This document shows, piece after piece, positions 21,753-33,589 of a stretch of 64,000 bases of DNA. This DNA is from Plasmopara viticola (lineage: Eukaryota > Oomycota > Peronosporomycetes > Peronosporales > Peronosporaceae). The stretch lies in the NCBI GenBank assembly GCA_001695595.3, contig MBPM02000032.1, positions 682,001 to 746,000 of the forward strand, in the 5' to 3' direction. Made by a program: the position numbers and the translations under genes. Every line of letters begins with the position of its first letter. The stretch's first letter is position 1. The notes under the pieces are model-generated. The model made no database searches. It worked only from the letters and a program-made list of their open reading frames with translations, and was not told the origin of the DNA.

Positions 21753-21771
21753 TTTCATTTTTTAATTCGCC
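21753..21771 (+). promoter_or_regulatory. Initiator-like core promoter box of E4
   Basis: TTTCATTTTTTAATTCGCC, ending 13 bases before the ATG at 21785. Confidence 0.6.
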
Positions 21772-21784
21772 AGCAAGTTTACAA

Positions 21785-22936
21785 ATGCATCTTTGCAGCG
21801 TTGCTCGAACACTCTCATTAGTCTTCTTCCTTGTATCAAAAGGCGATGCTTCTACGAATGCGACTGCGTCCCCCGCACCCTCAGGGACCTTTTCATCCAC
21901 TGTGAATCAACCCAATGCCCTCCTCTCGGACCCGCTGAGCGCAAGAGACGAAGAGAGGGCTCCAGGTATCGAAGATTTCGGCTTGGGAACTAAATTTTCC
22001 ACTTTACTGGCCAAGACCAAGCAGGCAGTGAAGGTTCCAATTGCCGACACTCAGCTTCTGCTCAAAGTAGGTTGGTGGAGGCTGAAAAGTGCGGATCCTT
22101 CCATTGTCTACACCAATCTAAAGCTTGATCAGGTCAAGGAGAACATTTTGTCGAACTTTTGGTTTCGTATTTGGGTCAGATACGTGGATAGCTATAATCT
22201 GTACCATCCCGGGACGAAAGTGTCAGTTTTAGCAAAGTTAGAGGAGCAGTTTGATGATCGTAAATTGGCAATGATGCTGGATCAAGCAAAGAGTAAGGCA
22301 AATCCGTCAATTAAAGCTCTTGGCACCAGACTACAGAAAGAGCAGATGAACAGTTGGAGAAACTTTCTCCTTTCTCCAAAAGAGCTCTACAACCGTTTGC
22401 AGTCGGACCCGAGCCACCCAATCTTGCTTACCGGCAGTGAGTATGAAATCTGGAACATTTATTTGAGCGAGTACAACCCTGGTTGGTCAATGACGCCCTT
22501 CGATCAGCTGCTCCACTTCTTCAGTTTCACGAGTCTGTCTTCGCTACTAATTACTTCGAAAAAGTCAGAGAAAACAGCGACAATGGCGACCAACCTTCAG
22601 CTCGAGTTAGAAAACTTCTGGTTGAGTAAAGATGAAGCGCCGGAACTTGTCTTCAAATATTTAAGGCTTGACAAAAACCCTTCTGATGTTCTTGGTAACC
22701 CGGAACTCAAATCATGGATGAGGTATACGGGAATGTATCAGGAAAAGACAGGGAAGGACGTGACACTTGCCCAGGTTCTTGTAAACCTCTTCGAAACAGA
22801 CATTATCAAGCTTATAATCAGAACAGCGGATATTGAAGGCAAAAGGAAGTTGGCAGAGAATTTGGAAAGAATGTTGGCGAAAAAAATTAGGGAGGATTTG
22901 AAGATGAAGTTGGCGGGGAAACGGCAGACGCGTTAG
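21785..22936 (+). CDS. E4: clade-1 secreted WY/LWY effector, intact, 383 aa
   Basis: Signal peptide at 1-22 (SLVFFLV, then SKGDA), NATAS sequon at 25-29, DEER at 55-58 and NALLSDP in place of RxLR. Three W/Y units have regular 39-residue spacing: W98-Y137, W191-Y230 and W279-Y318. L-type helices lie between them (FDDRKLAMMLDQAK at about 156-169). The C-terminal helix is lysine-rich. A 54-codon in-frame extension upstream (from 21623) is rejected since it crosses the conserved promoter and is not signal-peptide-like. It is convergent with companion copy 3. Its nearest relative is E1. Host target unknown. Confidence 0.9.
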   Translation: MHLCSVARTLSLVFFLVSKGDASTNATASPAPSGTFSSTVNQPNALLSDPLSARDEERAPGIEDFGLGTKFSTLLAKTKQAVKVPIADTQLLLKVGWWRLKSADPSIVYTNLKLDQVKENILSNFWFRIWVRYVDSYNLYHPGTKVSVLAKLEEQFDDRKLAMMLDQAKSKANPSIKALGTRLQKEQMNSWRNFLLSPKELYNRLQSDPSHPILLTGSEYEIWNIYLSEYNPGWSMTPFDQLLHFFSFTSLSSLLITSKKSEKTATMATNLQLELENFWLSKDEAPELVFKYLRLDKNPSDVLGNPELKSWMRYTGMYQEKTGKDVTLAQVLVNLFETDIIKLIIRTADIEGKRKLAENLERMLAKKIREDLKMKLAGKRQTR

Positions 22937-23159
22937 CTTTGGAGTCGCGTCTATTGGCGATTGTGTTTAAGTTGTTGCAGTTTTAGTATTGTAGGACTGA
23001 AGAGATTAAGGACTTGATTGAATATAGTGGTGTTGCATGACTTAAGACAGAAAAGCACGATATGTCAGTCATTTAGGCAGTGCCGTTAAAAATCCTTCTC
23101 TTGTGGTTTTTGTAATCTCTTGCAGTAAGTACCCCATAGTAACTCATCGTCGCACGGCT
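22937..23159 (+). other. Conserved effector 3' region after E4
   Basis: Non-coding; shares GACTTGATTGAATATAGTGG and the run to CTTCTCTTGTGG with the regions after the other clade-1 genes. Confidence 0.5.
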
Positions 23160-24514
23160 GCAATCATCTATTCCAAAAAAGCTTACATCTTGGGCTGCTT
23201 TGCAGCGTACGTGCTGTTGCTGCACATGTAACCGCAAGAAAGTTGTAACTAGACGTTTTCGTCGCTGTTTACCTTGTTTTCCAGCTTCTGTACACACCAA
23301 CACTGCGAAGATACAGCTCTTGCAAAGCCTGAGCATGAGATTGCTCTGTTGCAACGTCACGGACACGCCGCTCATCGATTGTGTTGTTAACAAAAGCACG
23401 CCTCTTTGCCACATCACGAGATCGACTCGTTTGACAAAAAGTCAAGCATTATACAAACTACTTCATCTTCCATGCAGTTTTGAGCTGCGCGATCTACACC
23501 GTCAGTATTGAAAACCTGCACGACTCGCGACATTGCAGTGCAAACACTTTGCGTAGCTCAGCAATCAGCTCTATCCGTCTCTCTTTACCTTCAATGATCG
23601 TGGTTTGCACGGCACGAAAACGTATCAGTCTCTGAAGGAAGCGCACTGCGTCCTCAACTTCGTTCTCCTGGGGCATCATTGGCACGGCCGAGTACACAAT
23701 CAGGTGTAGGCGTGGTGGCTGGTTTTGGCGAGCGCTTCTTGACCGTGAGGCGCCAAATTTATCGTGAAATTGCGCAAGAGCTCAAAACCTTATGGCATTG
23801 CCGGCGTTAATCTTGCCATTGGTACTAATTGACTCGATCTTGACGAGGTGCGCCTCAATAGCCGCTTCTTTCCTATCCTTAAAAGTACGACCACCTTTTC
23901 CACGACCATCATAGCTGGTACTAGCAGTCGTGCTGGCACCGCTTTCTCGAGGTCGCTCTCTGTCCAGCCTCACCGTCACGCACGACAGGAGCTTATCTCG
24001 TTTTTGCTCTAGCTTTGACGCCCAAGGCAATTTCCTTATTGCGCTCTGCAAGCGCTTTTTCGAGCAGAGCAACCCGTTGAGCGTGGGATACATCGATTTC
24101 CGATTCGCGATATGCCCGCTCACGGGGTGCCTGCGCTTCGCACATGGTCTGACGTAACAAAAAGTTGGCTTTGTCGGTCACGAGGGGCAGTGACGCCTCA
24201 AGCGCACGCTTCTTTCGATTGCGTTCGATACGAATAGACTCCAATTGCCCAATTAGTACTTGTCCATGGGCATAGCTTACTTCTGCAAGCGTCTCTATCG
24301 CAAAAATTTGACCAGTGGTACCGCTTACGAGTTGACTTCCCTCTGTTGCCTTCGCGTTGTTGCTAATGCTGCATGTACTTGCTGGTTTCGAAAATGCTCG
24401 ATCGAAGCCTTTGCGAAACGAGCCACCAGAGGTCGGGACTGGATACACCGTGTTTAGACACGGTGTGTAGTCAACTCGTGGACAAGCCACACTGTGCCAC
24501 GCTAAGCACTGCAT
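23160..24514 (-). pseudogene. Companion locus copy 3, convergent with E4
   Basis: Best preserved 5' part of the family: a 173-codon minus-strand frame (23993-24514) with SIRIERNRKKRALEASLP and HAQRVALLEKALAERN, charged and probably coiled-coil. It overlaps a 113-codon frame (23782-24123) and is followed by one at 23494-23697 (VEDAVRFLQRLIRF) in other frames. Breaks at several points argue for a pseudogene, unless introns are hidden here. Function not recognised. Confidence 0.5.
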
Positions 24515-24642
24515 AAATGACTGACATCTCGTACTTTTCTGTCTTAGGTCATGTCATACCACTATATTCATCAAGTCATTGATTTTTCCAGTCTTATTAA
24601 GCTAAAACTGCGACGAAAACCAATCGCCAAGAGACGCAACTC

Positions 24643-25727
24643 CTAAGCATCCACGGCTGTCAACTTCTCCGCCAACTCCTTCCTCAAATTCTCCACCAGC
24701 TTCTTTATTTCTTCATTCCACTGTTCTGGTGACCTGGGCAAAACTCGCGTCCTTTTTTTTTGTCTTATCCCGATACATTTTCTCGTACCTCATCCATGAT
24801 GTGAGCTCCGGATTTTTGAGAACATTATCAGTGTTTTTGTCAAGCATATAATATTCGAAAATACGCTCCGGCGCCACATTATAACGCAACCATTCCTCTT
24901 TCAACTCAAGTTGAAGGTTGGTCGCTAGCGTCGCTGTTTTCTCTGATTGTTTTGAAGCAATTAGGAGCGAAGACAGATCCCTGTAATCAAAAGTGTGGAG
25001 TAGCTGTTTGAGATGCGTCATTGACTTACGAGGCTTGTACTTGCTCAAATAAATGTTCCAGATCTTATACGCACGGCCGGTAAGCAAGATTGGGTGGCTC
25101 GGATCCGACTGCAACCGGTGGAAGAGTTCGTACGAGTCATATCAAAAAAAATTTCCAATAAGTCATATGCTCTCTCTGTAGTCCCAAGGCAAGAGTTTGA
25201 ATGGATGGTTTTGCCTCAGTCTTTGCTTGTTCCAGCATCATTGCCATTTTATCATCATCAAATCGCTCCGATAAGTGTGCGATAATTGAATTCGCCTCCC
25301 TTGGATGGTCCGAATTATAGCTTTTCACGTACTTGACCCAAGCACGATACCTAACGTTCGACAAAATGTTCTCCTTGACCTGGTCGAGCTTTAAATTGGT
25401 GAAGACAATGGAAGGATCCACACTATTTATCCTCCACCACCGTAACATGAGCACAAGCTGAGTGCGGCCTATCGGAGCCATCACCGCCTGCTTGCTCTTG
25501 GTTAGTAAAGTGCCTAATTTAGTCCCCAAGCCGAAATCTTTGATACCAGAAGCCCTCTCTTCGTCTCTTGCGCTCGGTGGGTCCGAGAGGAGGGTACTTG
25601 GGTGTTTCACAGCGGATAAAAAGGTCCCAGAGCGTGCGAGGGACGCAGTCGCATTCGCAGAAGCATCTGCTTTTGATAGAAGGAAGAAAGCAAAAACGAG
25701 TGCTCGAGCAACGCTGCAAAGGGGCAT
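24643..25727 (-). pseudogene. E5: clade-1 WY effector with frameshift and C-terminal deletion
   Basis: Start at ATG 25727, 13 bases after a weaker initiator-like box (25741-25759). Signal peptide, NATAS and DEER are intact. The first frame stops at 25137 just after YWKFFLI. The second WY unit resumes in another frame at about 25130 (QSDPSHPILLTG) and runs to a TGA at 24713. A short out-of-frame deletion has removed the segment after AQV; the old tail to the stop at 24643-24645 is out of frame. At least two independent lesions. Confidence 0.87.
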
Positions 25728-25759
25728 TTGTGAACTTGCTGGCGAATTGAATGGTATAG

Positions 25760-26300
25760 GTGGATTGCATTCTAGTATCCGTTTGCGCATCATTGATTAA
25801 AAGGATCAGTCTGGGAGCCATATGGATGTTCCATTAACGCTGCGGGGACTTATCTGCTCTGTAGTGCCAATTCAGATACCAAGCCGACGTCTGCTCGACG
25901 ATTTGTGGCTTTGCTTCAAATATAATGAGTTTCAAATCTGGCGCTAAGACTAAATTGCTACGTATTGCGAATGCGGCATAAACATTGGCTTGTATAAATC
26001 AGTTCCTGTCTAGTAGTAGCAATAGTATTTTTTGGCGTCTACAGCGCTAACTTTTGACTTTTTAACACGTTTAGCTATCATAAAAGACTCTACTCTTGCA
26101 TGTTTTTACATTTACAACTTTGCTTGCGTTTTTACTGTATGTGGTCTAAAATAACAAAGACAAAGTTTAGTAAGCTATTGATAGACATCTTGACTGCGTG
26201 TCGGTATGTTATTAGTTTTTGGCTAACCGGCTCCGAATTCGTTCTGTAAGTGACTCTGTAAGGTTTTATACCGACAAGAAAGCAGATAAAGGCGCACCAG
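25760..26300 (-). promoter_or_regulatory. E5 upstream region, canonical order
   Basis: Going away from the gene: TCTAGTATCCG, GCGCATCATTGATTAA, CATATGG, CTGCTCTGTAGTGCC, GACGTCTGCTCGACGATTTG and the AAATCTGGCGCTAAGACTAA block. This is the best reference for the ancestral clade-1 upstream arrangement. It shows the uninserted form of the site used by the hAT pair beside E1. Confidence 0.55.
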
Positions 26301-26359
26301 AAGCGGTCAATGCCGAGTGTACGTGCCTCTTCGTGACACCCGCTCGGCATTGACCGCTT
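26301..26359. promoter_or_regulatory. Perfect 17-bp-arm hairpin in E5 distal upstream region
   Basis: AAGCGGTCAATGCCGAG (26301-26317) and its exact inverse (26343-26359) around a 25-base loop. Related palindromes lie upstream of E6 and, damaged, of E4. Confidence 0.6.
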
Positions 26360-26399
26360 TAATAACAACGTAGAGCCGTGCTGAGACAAGAGATGAGAT

Positions 26400-27339
26400 T
26401 CGTATTGAGCATATAAAAAACGCGCAATTTTTATTTTTGGCTAGAATATCATTCTCGACATTGCCATTATTCAAGTTCTGAATGCAAAAACGAAGAATAA
26501 AACTTGCGACTTTAGTTCAAATGTTTAATCAATGCTGGTGTCAAGATCTTAGATGGTCCATGCAAAATATATGTTGAGACCGGTATCAAGCAGTCTGATG
26601 GCCATGGCACATTGTGTGTGCAAATTAGCTTGAAGATTGTTAAAGGCAGACCATTTCGGTTTGAGTTAGGATGCACATCCCGCCCATTCGGTTAACCATC
26701 CCACATTTTTTTCAAAAGAAAAAGATTAAACTCTATAATATTAAGCTTGCAGCCTAATGCTTAAAGTCTACAGTATCCAAGTATCATACTGGTGTCCCAT
26801 TATCATTTCGGCATCTTGCCTGAGAGTTAAAAAAAACTTAGCATAATTTTCGGTCGGCCCTTAAATTCAGACTTTCTTGTTATCAACATGACAATTTCGC
26901 TTAATGCCTTGACAAAGTGAGCGCCAGCAGCCCAACAATTTTTCCGGATCTCAGTGGAACTGTCTCGAGAATGACTACAGCGCAAAGTCGCGCAGCACGA
27001 AGTCATTCTCTGCAATACTCACATAAATAAATGTGTCGATTGAGACTAGTGGTCGGTCGTCGTGACGGCAACAAGCGATAAGCCCACGCCAAACACTAGT
27101 CTTGCTGCTGTTTTAAATGTCTGCAACAGCAATACCTACGTTACTAGTACAATAGTCAAGAAAAATGATTGACATGTTACCAACCACAACGCCATTTTAA
27201 TCAGAGCACATCTCAAACAAAGTGTGGTCAATATATTAATTTATAATGGCTACTCAGTGCTTAGCGCTCTAGTTTTGATCGTCACACGTCTTATTAATTA
27301 ATCTGCCTTTCTAAAAAACTGGGATGGTCGCATCCTAAT
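26400..27339. other. Distal repeat block, then featureless AT-rich DNA
   Basis: 26400-26720 is the inverted counterpart of 13490-13860. From 26720 to 27340 I see only short chance frames and no recognisable repeat or gene. Confidence 0.4.
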
Positions 27340-28930
27340 CCCTTAAGTTTTAATTCCCTAAGTTTTGATGCGACAAGAATACCGTAAGAATGAAGCCGGC
27401 AAAAGTTTATTTTTTGTAGCAACGATATCGAAACAATAGCATTGTTATCTGGTGATCGCGAAGACAAATGTTGTCACCCCAGTAAACTGATTTTCTTGGT
27501 CCTTACAACTTTTTGTCCGTGCTATCAGAGAATTTCACTGTAAACAATATATCATTATATCATACATAATTAATAACATTTAGGGAACCGTTGATCCCCA
27601 CAAACTACTTTCAATAACCATCTTCTCGATATTTGATTAGCTGTTAAAACACAACATTGCACAAATAGTCGAAAGCAGAAAGTAGCGCGGATCGAGTGAA
27701 AGTCGAAGTAAAAACTGGACACGAAGGAAGAGCTGAAGCCAAGTTTGTGGTTGGCGGAATTAACAAGTCAGTTCGCGTACCACTTAATGTTGAGTAATTC
27801 GAAGAGCAACTTGCAAAGATCAACGGGAACCTTTTTGTCGATACGTATTGACCGAAAGTTGGTATGCAGTGGCTGGCTTTGCAAGCAGGCAAGTGTCATG
27901 TACGTATATGAATAAGAGTCTTATTTGCGAAAATAAGGATTAACTTAAGAGTTTTAGAAAAGGTGGAAGCGATGATACTTTGTACTGACTAAGAGACGAA
28001 CGTAGCAACAGGAGAGTTGTGGCCATCGCTGCAGTACTAGAAAGGCAGCAACTTTGACAATCTACGTGAAGAGATGCAGTTGCAGGATAGCATGCTGTCT
28101 GTCCGCTTTTTAAAGCTTTAAAGAACCAAGCGACCGTTCTGTTAAAGGCAGCAATTAAAGATTTTTCTTTTGTCTGCTCTGGATCGAACGACGACGATGC
28201 GAGCGCCTGGGTCTGTGTATTGCAGAGTTTGTCAGGCGGTGGAAACAGCACTTTCCCACCTTCTGCTGCCCTATTCAGCTCGCTATGCAGTACCAAGCAA
28301 TTAGAATCGGTGATTGGGTCAAACGGTACTCGTATTAGCACTAGCACGATCGATGCACGGAGCATTCGCATCGTCGCAGAGCTGCGTCGAGTGCTGCACA
28401 CAAGCAAGTCACTGGAGGCGATGCAATTTATAGCTTTTATCAGCCCGAAATACATGTGCTCTTCGCGACTCTATAAATTCGAAAAGTTGAAGGTGACAAT
28501 TTCACAAACCTATCCGATTGCTACAGCCAATCAACGTTCAGGATGCAAATTAAAGAGCCCTGTATCTAACACTGTAGTGGGCTACACCCACACACAAGAG
28601 GTATAGGGACTATTTAATCATCGGTTACGTTTATTTTGCGCACGAAATTCCATTACCTCGCATTGCAGCTAACGATGTTTTGGATTTACCACTTGTTGAG
28701 CCTTTTTTGGCACTTCTTCCACTTGTCGATCCTTCCAAACGGATCGTCTTGATAAAAGAGTATTCGAACAATACATTTATGAATTATTGGACGATGGAAA
28801 CTCAATTGAAGAGTTTGTGGAAGGGGGTCGACCACGGCATACTGTCGAGTGTGCGAACCTCGTTTGGGCTTTCTGTCAATGTTGATTAATTACGTAAACA
28901 ACAACATGTTGCAAGATAGACGTAGTGAAA
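27340..28930 (+). repeat. RepR, copy 2
   Basis: Contains the counterpart of 20040-20200 (inverted) at 27415-27540, the coding-like core at 27660-28455 and the arm matching 17640-18120 at 28480-28930, all contiguous. The core keeps a 128-codon plus-strand frame (28220-28606, LSGGGNSTFPPSAALF) but the upstream part is broken. This copy lacks the 1.3-kb insertion seen in the first locus. Confidence 0.55.
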
Positions 28931-29189
28931 GAAAACAATACTCATTGTTCCAATCTCGTTTGATTGCGACGAAGTGTACGAAGTCAATGGATATGCCAAT
29001 CAAGAAAGTTTCTTTTTTATTCGATTAGGGTATATTTTATCATATATCGATATTTCTATTTGAAATATTTCTGAGAAAGGGAGATGTTGATACTTACCCA
29101 AAGCTAATATATATCGCCATTACTATAATGTCAATTTTTGGAGCTTTATTGTGATATGCTCCGTGAAAAAACTATCAAAGTACTTCAAT
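28931..29189. other. No feature seen
   Basis: AT-rich sequence without a supportable frame or repeat. Confidence 0.4.
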
Positions 29190-32100
29190 GTAAGTTAAGG
29201 GCCGCAAAGATCTAATCTAAACTCTGAATCGAATGATAATCATAAGATACCAGCTGCTGTGGTTTGTATCTACGCAATGTGCGCAGAGAAGAAATTGTTT
29301 GAAAAAAGGAACTCAATCTTCGTACGTCCGAGTACCGACTTCTTGAGATACTAAGTAACTAATTATTTGATTTGGAGCAGCGGTAAATATAAGAAGAGCT
29401 AATAGAACTTCGTTCATCTTGACTGTCTACTCTGGCATCTTGTGGTAATTATTATTCTTTGCTTTGGTATACTCTCATGCTGGAATGGCAGAAAAATGTC
29501 TTTCCAAATATAGCACTTCTCCAAAGCTCGTTCGCCAGACCAACACTCAATCTAGAAAGGCTTTGGTAGAGCCACTCACTTTGCCGTGGAGTTGAGTCTA
29601 TCATTTTCTTTCCATAAGCACCTCCACCTTTGAGTGATGAGTGCGAGGAGGAGTGCAATTTGCACTTCGGCGCACGATCGTCTCGATCTCGACCACTAGG
29701 GCAAGATAGAATACTCAAACTCAATTTCACGACTCGCGGTACGCCTGAAAGGTTTTAGACATGTATTCACCATGGACGTACTGCGTTGATGACGATCCTC
29801 CCTAATAATTTACCGAATTTAACGTCACTGGCCTAACTCATTCTTAGATCTGATTGTTTTTGTGACCTCATTAACTAGAGTATCTCAGGTCGAGTCTATG
29901 CCTCTGTAAAGCATAGCCTTTTCTGTCTATTTGTATGAGACATTTTTAAGACAGCCAGATAACGACGTTAGTCGATATCCTACAAAAGTATTTTCACTCG
30001 TTTGACAGCAGGTCTGCTAACGATACAAAGGACTATTTGGTGGATATTATCCGACCGATGCAGGCCTTGGTGCAGGCCCATTTGCCTTGCGCGTCAAAAG
30101 GGCTAGGCATCTGCGACCGAAGCTTTGTTCAAACAGAGCCATTGTTACAGCTGGTGAGGTAGACTTGTAACTATACCGTGGAAGTACGTTTTTCAAATTT
30201 CTGATTCCAGGTTATTCAACCTTTGGGCGATGGGTATAACAAGGATTGGCACTTGCGTTTTAGCGCACACTCGGTTGGCTTTTGCCCGCTAGAGCTGCAA
30301 AAAGGCCTAAGGCTAACAACAATATAGTATAATAATATTTTCAATAGGGGAAAGTTTCTTGAGTTTTCAGACTTGATCGGCCATGCGAGATGTTTTATAC
30401 GAAAGGACAGGGCAGGATAGCATTCCACGGCGTAAACTCAAATAAAAGGCCCTTGTTTTCGAGGCACTGAAAACCTAAGAGCTAAGAGAGATGGGTTAAG
30501 CAAAAGATGCAACGCGCAGTATGTAAGTAAGTTGGATCCAATACTACCACAGTGGCTTAGAGCTATGTGACTGATCCCCCACAATTAGGTACTGACGGAA
30601 GTCTCCTTAACATGTGGAATTTTTTTACTTTCTTGACAAAAGGTCCGATGAGAATGTGTGAGGGGTCTTTTTAATAAATACCATCCGGTCAATACATACC
30701 ATGATTTCGAGCAGAAAGCTCATCTGCCTTGCGCGCCACAAATGCTAAGAATCTAAAAACCCCGATGCGCTCAAAAGAGCCATTGTTTCAGCACGAACTT
30801 ATGGCGGTGAAGCGCGCGACTTCAACACAATGTCGAAGCCAATCAACATTATTAACTCTATGAACTAAACCCGGATAGGAAATCCCTTGCATACTTCGAA
30901 GGACTGTCTCTTACAAATCAATTTGAGAGTCTAGTCTGTGGTTTTGTGGGTATTATTCCAGGCGGAATAGACAAAAGAAGAAAGATTCGCACAGCCATGA
31001 CTTAACAAGAGGCCTGTGAAAATGAGCCTTAGCTTAAGTAACGAAAAGGAAACAGACCTAATCATCAAAGTTGAATTTGCCTTTGCTTAGTTTTTGATGA
31101 TCTCCGCACATTTTTGAATGGGAAAGAAAATTGTCAAGCGCGCCGATATGTTTGAAATTAAAAAATGTTCACCAGCCTACTAACGAGGAGATGGCAGCCC
31201 CCGCTACGTACAGGACATGACAAGCGCTGTTGACTTAAACAAATAAGGTTTTAGTCGGTGTGGCCAAGCCTTGAAGAGCTCCGGGCTCAATCAAGAAGAT
31301 CGTGCGCTCAAGCCCAATTTATGTAAATATTGCAGCAATTTCTACATATTTCAAGAACGATGGGTTTCGACTCATTGGTGTCGTTGTAACACCCACCGTC
31401 GGAAGGTAATTGTCATATACTGAGGCTTGTCAAGTTCGTTGAATCAGGACAATATCACTGGTTTATTAGTGACGTAATCAAGTAAAAAGTGATATTGTAT
31501 AAACAAGGATCCCGTATCTAGGATACCGAGGATTCAGCTTTGACGCTCCTCGAGTTTGACCGCGTCGGGCGCTGTTTGGTCAATCTTGGGTCTAGATACA
31601 AGGGATTACTCTGAAATGTCAAACTCTAGCCTGCGTGCAATCCACTTTGCTTTTAGCATCGATTTGGCGAGTCATTGACCTACCTTGACTAGAAGGCCGA
31701 AGCGCTTGGTGCGGATAATCAATGTTATGAATATCAAAACGACAGAGATGGACATCATCACAAGGGTTTGCGGCGATGTTTTCTAGATTGGCATCAGAGT
31801 AGCACGTAGGACACGAAGCAGCGCTCTTCTAAAAAGCACTTGTTTTTGCCATAAGTGACATAGCTGCGAAATTCCCAACCACTGCACGTAGAGCTACATA
31901 TGAAAAGTCGGCAATCGACTCTAAGAGCAAGCGCATGCTGCGTTCGACAAGCGATTGGAGTGGCTTCTAGTCAAGAGATTGAGGGAAAACCTTACAGATA
32001 ATTACGCTATACACTGAGCAACCGTGCGATTGCTGTAAACCATGCCTAGTGTAAATACGAAACTTGAAGCATGCACGTGGAGCCAATGAGAAACGCTCGT

Positions 32101-33400
32101 AGTGACAATTTACTTGACGTCATGCAAAGTATAGTCGGCCGAAGGCCGAGGCAATCGGGAAGATGTCTTATGATGCGTCTAAAGATGAACGAGTGAGATT
32201 AACTTAGCGAGGCCCTGCGTAGCATTTCCGCATGCTAGACATCTCAGCATGAGGTTCGGTTGTGCCGATAGGGCGGAACACTTTAGCAGGTTCTTTTAAA
32301 GAGAGAAGATGGTAATGCAATATGTTTAATCAGCAATAGAGCTCGGCTATACCGAAAGAAGAGACTTGTAAGTTTCGTACGCACAATAAGTCTCATATCA
32401 ATGTCCCTGCTTGAGCTGAATAAAATGTGCTTGGCGGAGCCCAAAAGCTCGATAAGCTCATCGACATCGCCAAAGTAGTATTCATCCGACATACAGAAGA
32501 GATCAAATTCTCACAAAGAAGTTTATGACTTCTCAAAGAAGCTTGTCAATTCAGAAGAACTCATCTGATTAGTATCACGTCCAGTAAGGTACTGTCTTAT
32601 GAGCTCCTTCGTCAGCGTTACCGTATGAAAAAGGCGCTATGACATTTATTTGGTTCTAGAAACGCAAATACGACGTAGCGCGGCAGTGGCGTTCATCTAT
32701 AAAAATTCGACCTCATTAACTCAGGTTCCGGGAAAATCGCGATAAGGAATCAAATTTGGGCCAGCAAGCCTACGCAATTTTATGCCGAATTTCAGTAACA
32801 AAAAACGCTTTTGGCAAGTGAAGCATTGTGGATGCTTAAAGTAAGTTGTGTTTGGCCACCACTCTGGCACTGGAGCTACTTTTTTAAAAGCTAGTGGTGC
32901 GAAAGAACAGGATGGGATTATCAATGCACAGCACACTCGACCTATTCGATGTAAAATATTCGTTTCTCGTACAGAAGCGTAACGTAACCCCGACCCTAGT
33001 CAGCATCCCGTGTATCTTGCTTTGGGAGAAGCTGGTTATGTTTTGAGAGGTATCGAATGCGTCTGCAGACTTCATAAGGCGTATGTACTGACACATATTG
33101 ATGATATCGTTTTGTAGTCATACAGAGCGGGATAAGTATCAACAACCTTCTTTCCTGCATTTGATGTTATTGTCCTGCTTGGGAACCAAAAACCCGTATT
33201 ATTCCTGATTATAAGCACGTCTTCAACAGTATTAAAGCAAGTCTTAATACACAAAGAGCGGTCAGACTTATCACTGAAGTCGAAGATCGATCACTTCGAA
33301 ATTTTCCACTTGTAACTAGGTAAGTGGCCATGCATCTAGAGCGCAATAGAACACGGTGTGCAGACTGAGTCTCTGTTTGTAGTCTCCCAGACCGTAAAAG
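29190..33400 (+). repeat. RB repeat, copy A (plus orientation, decayed)
   Basis: Shares a long ordered series of short conserved stretches with copies A', B and C. Examples: GATACGAAAGGACAGGG-like near 30400; TAGTGACGTAATCAAG at about 31468 with ATCCCGTATCTAGGATACC following; GGCGAGTCATTGACC near 31668; AGTATCACGTCCAGTAAGGT near 32572; GCGTCTGCAGACTTCATAAG near 33060. The first 1.2 kb matches poorly. All frames are short and broken. Whether RB is an old transposon or a duplicated chromosomal segment cannot be told. Confidence 0.55.
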
Positions 33401-33589
33401 CGTTGCGCAATTATAGCTGTACAAATATCTGCGCTGGTTCGATAAAGGGTTTGCAACAGGTCCACTGGTTCACCGTCGTTGCTAAGAACCAAGAAAAAAC
33501 AGTAAAGTGGGGTGATATGTCGTGACTTTGGATCGAAAATTATAAGAAGTAACTGACACTTCATTAGTATTGTTTCGATGTCATTAATA

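Noticed and set aside
21623..21784. N-terminal 54-codon extension of E4 (similarly 9447-9488 for E3)
   Set aside because: The extension crosses the conserved initiator box, and the internal Met begins a proper signal peptide shared by all paralogues.
10830..24514. Companion locus as a lost flagellar or cytoskeletal gene
   Set aside because: Only coiled-coil character supports this; nothing in the sequence names a family.
30000..31400. LTR pair at the ends of RB
   Set aside because: Stretches near 31440-31600 recur in all RB copies but at one internal place only, not at both ends. No TG...CA pair was found.
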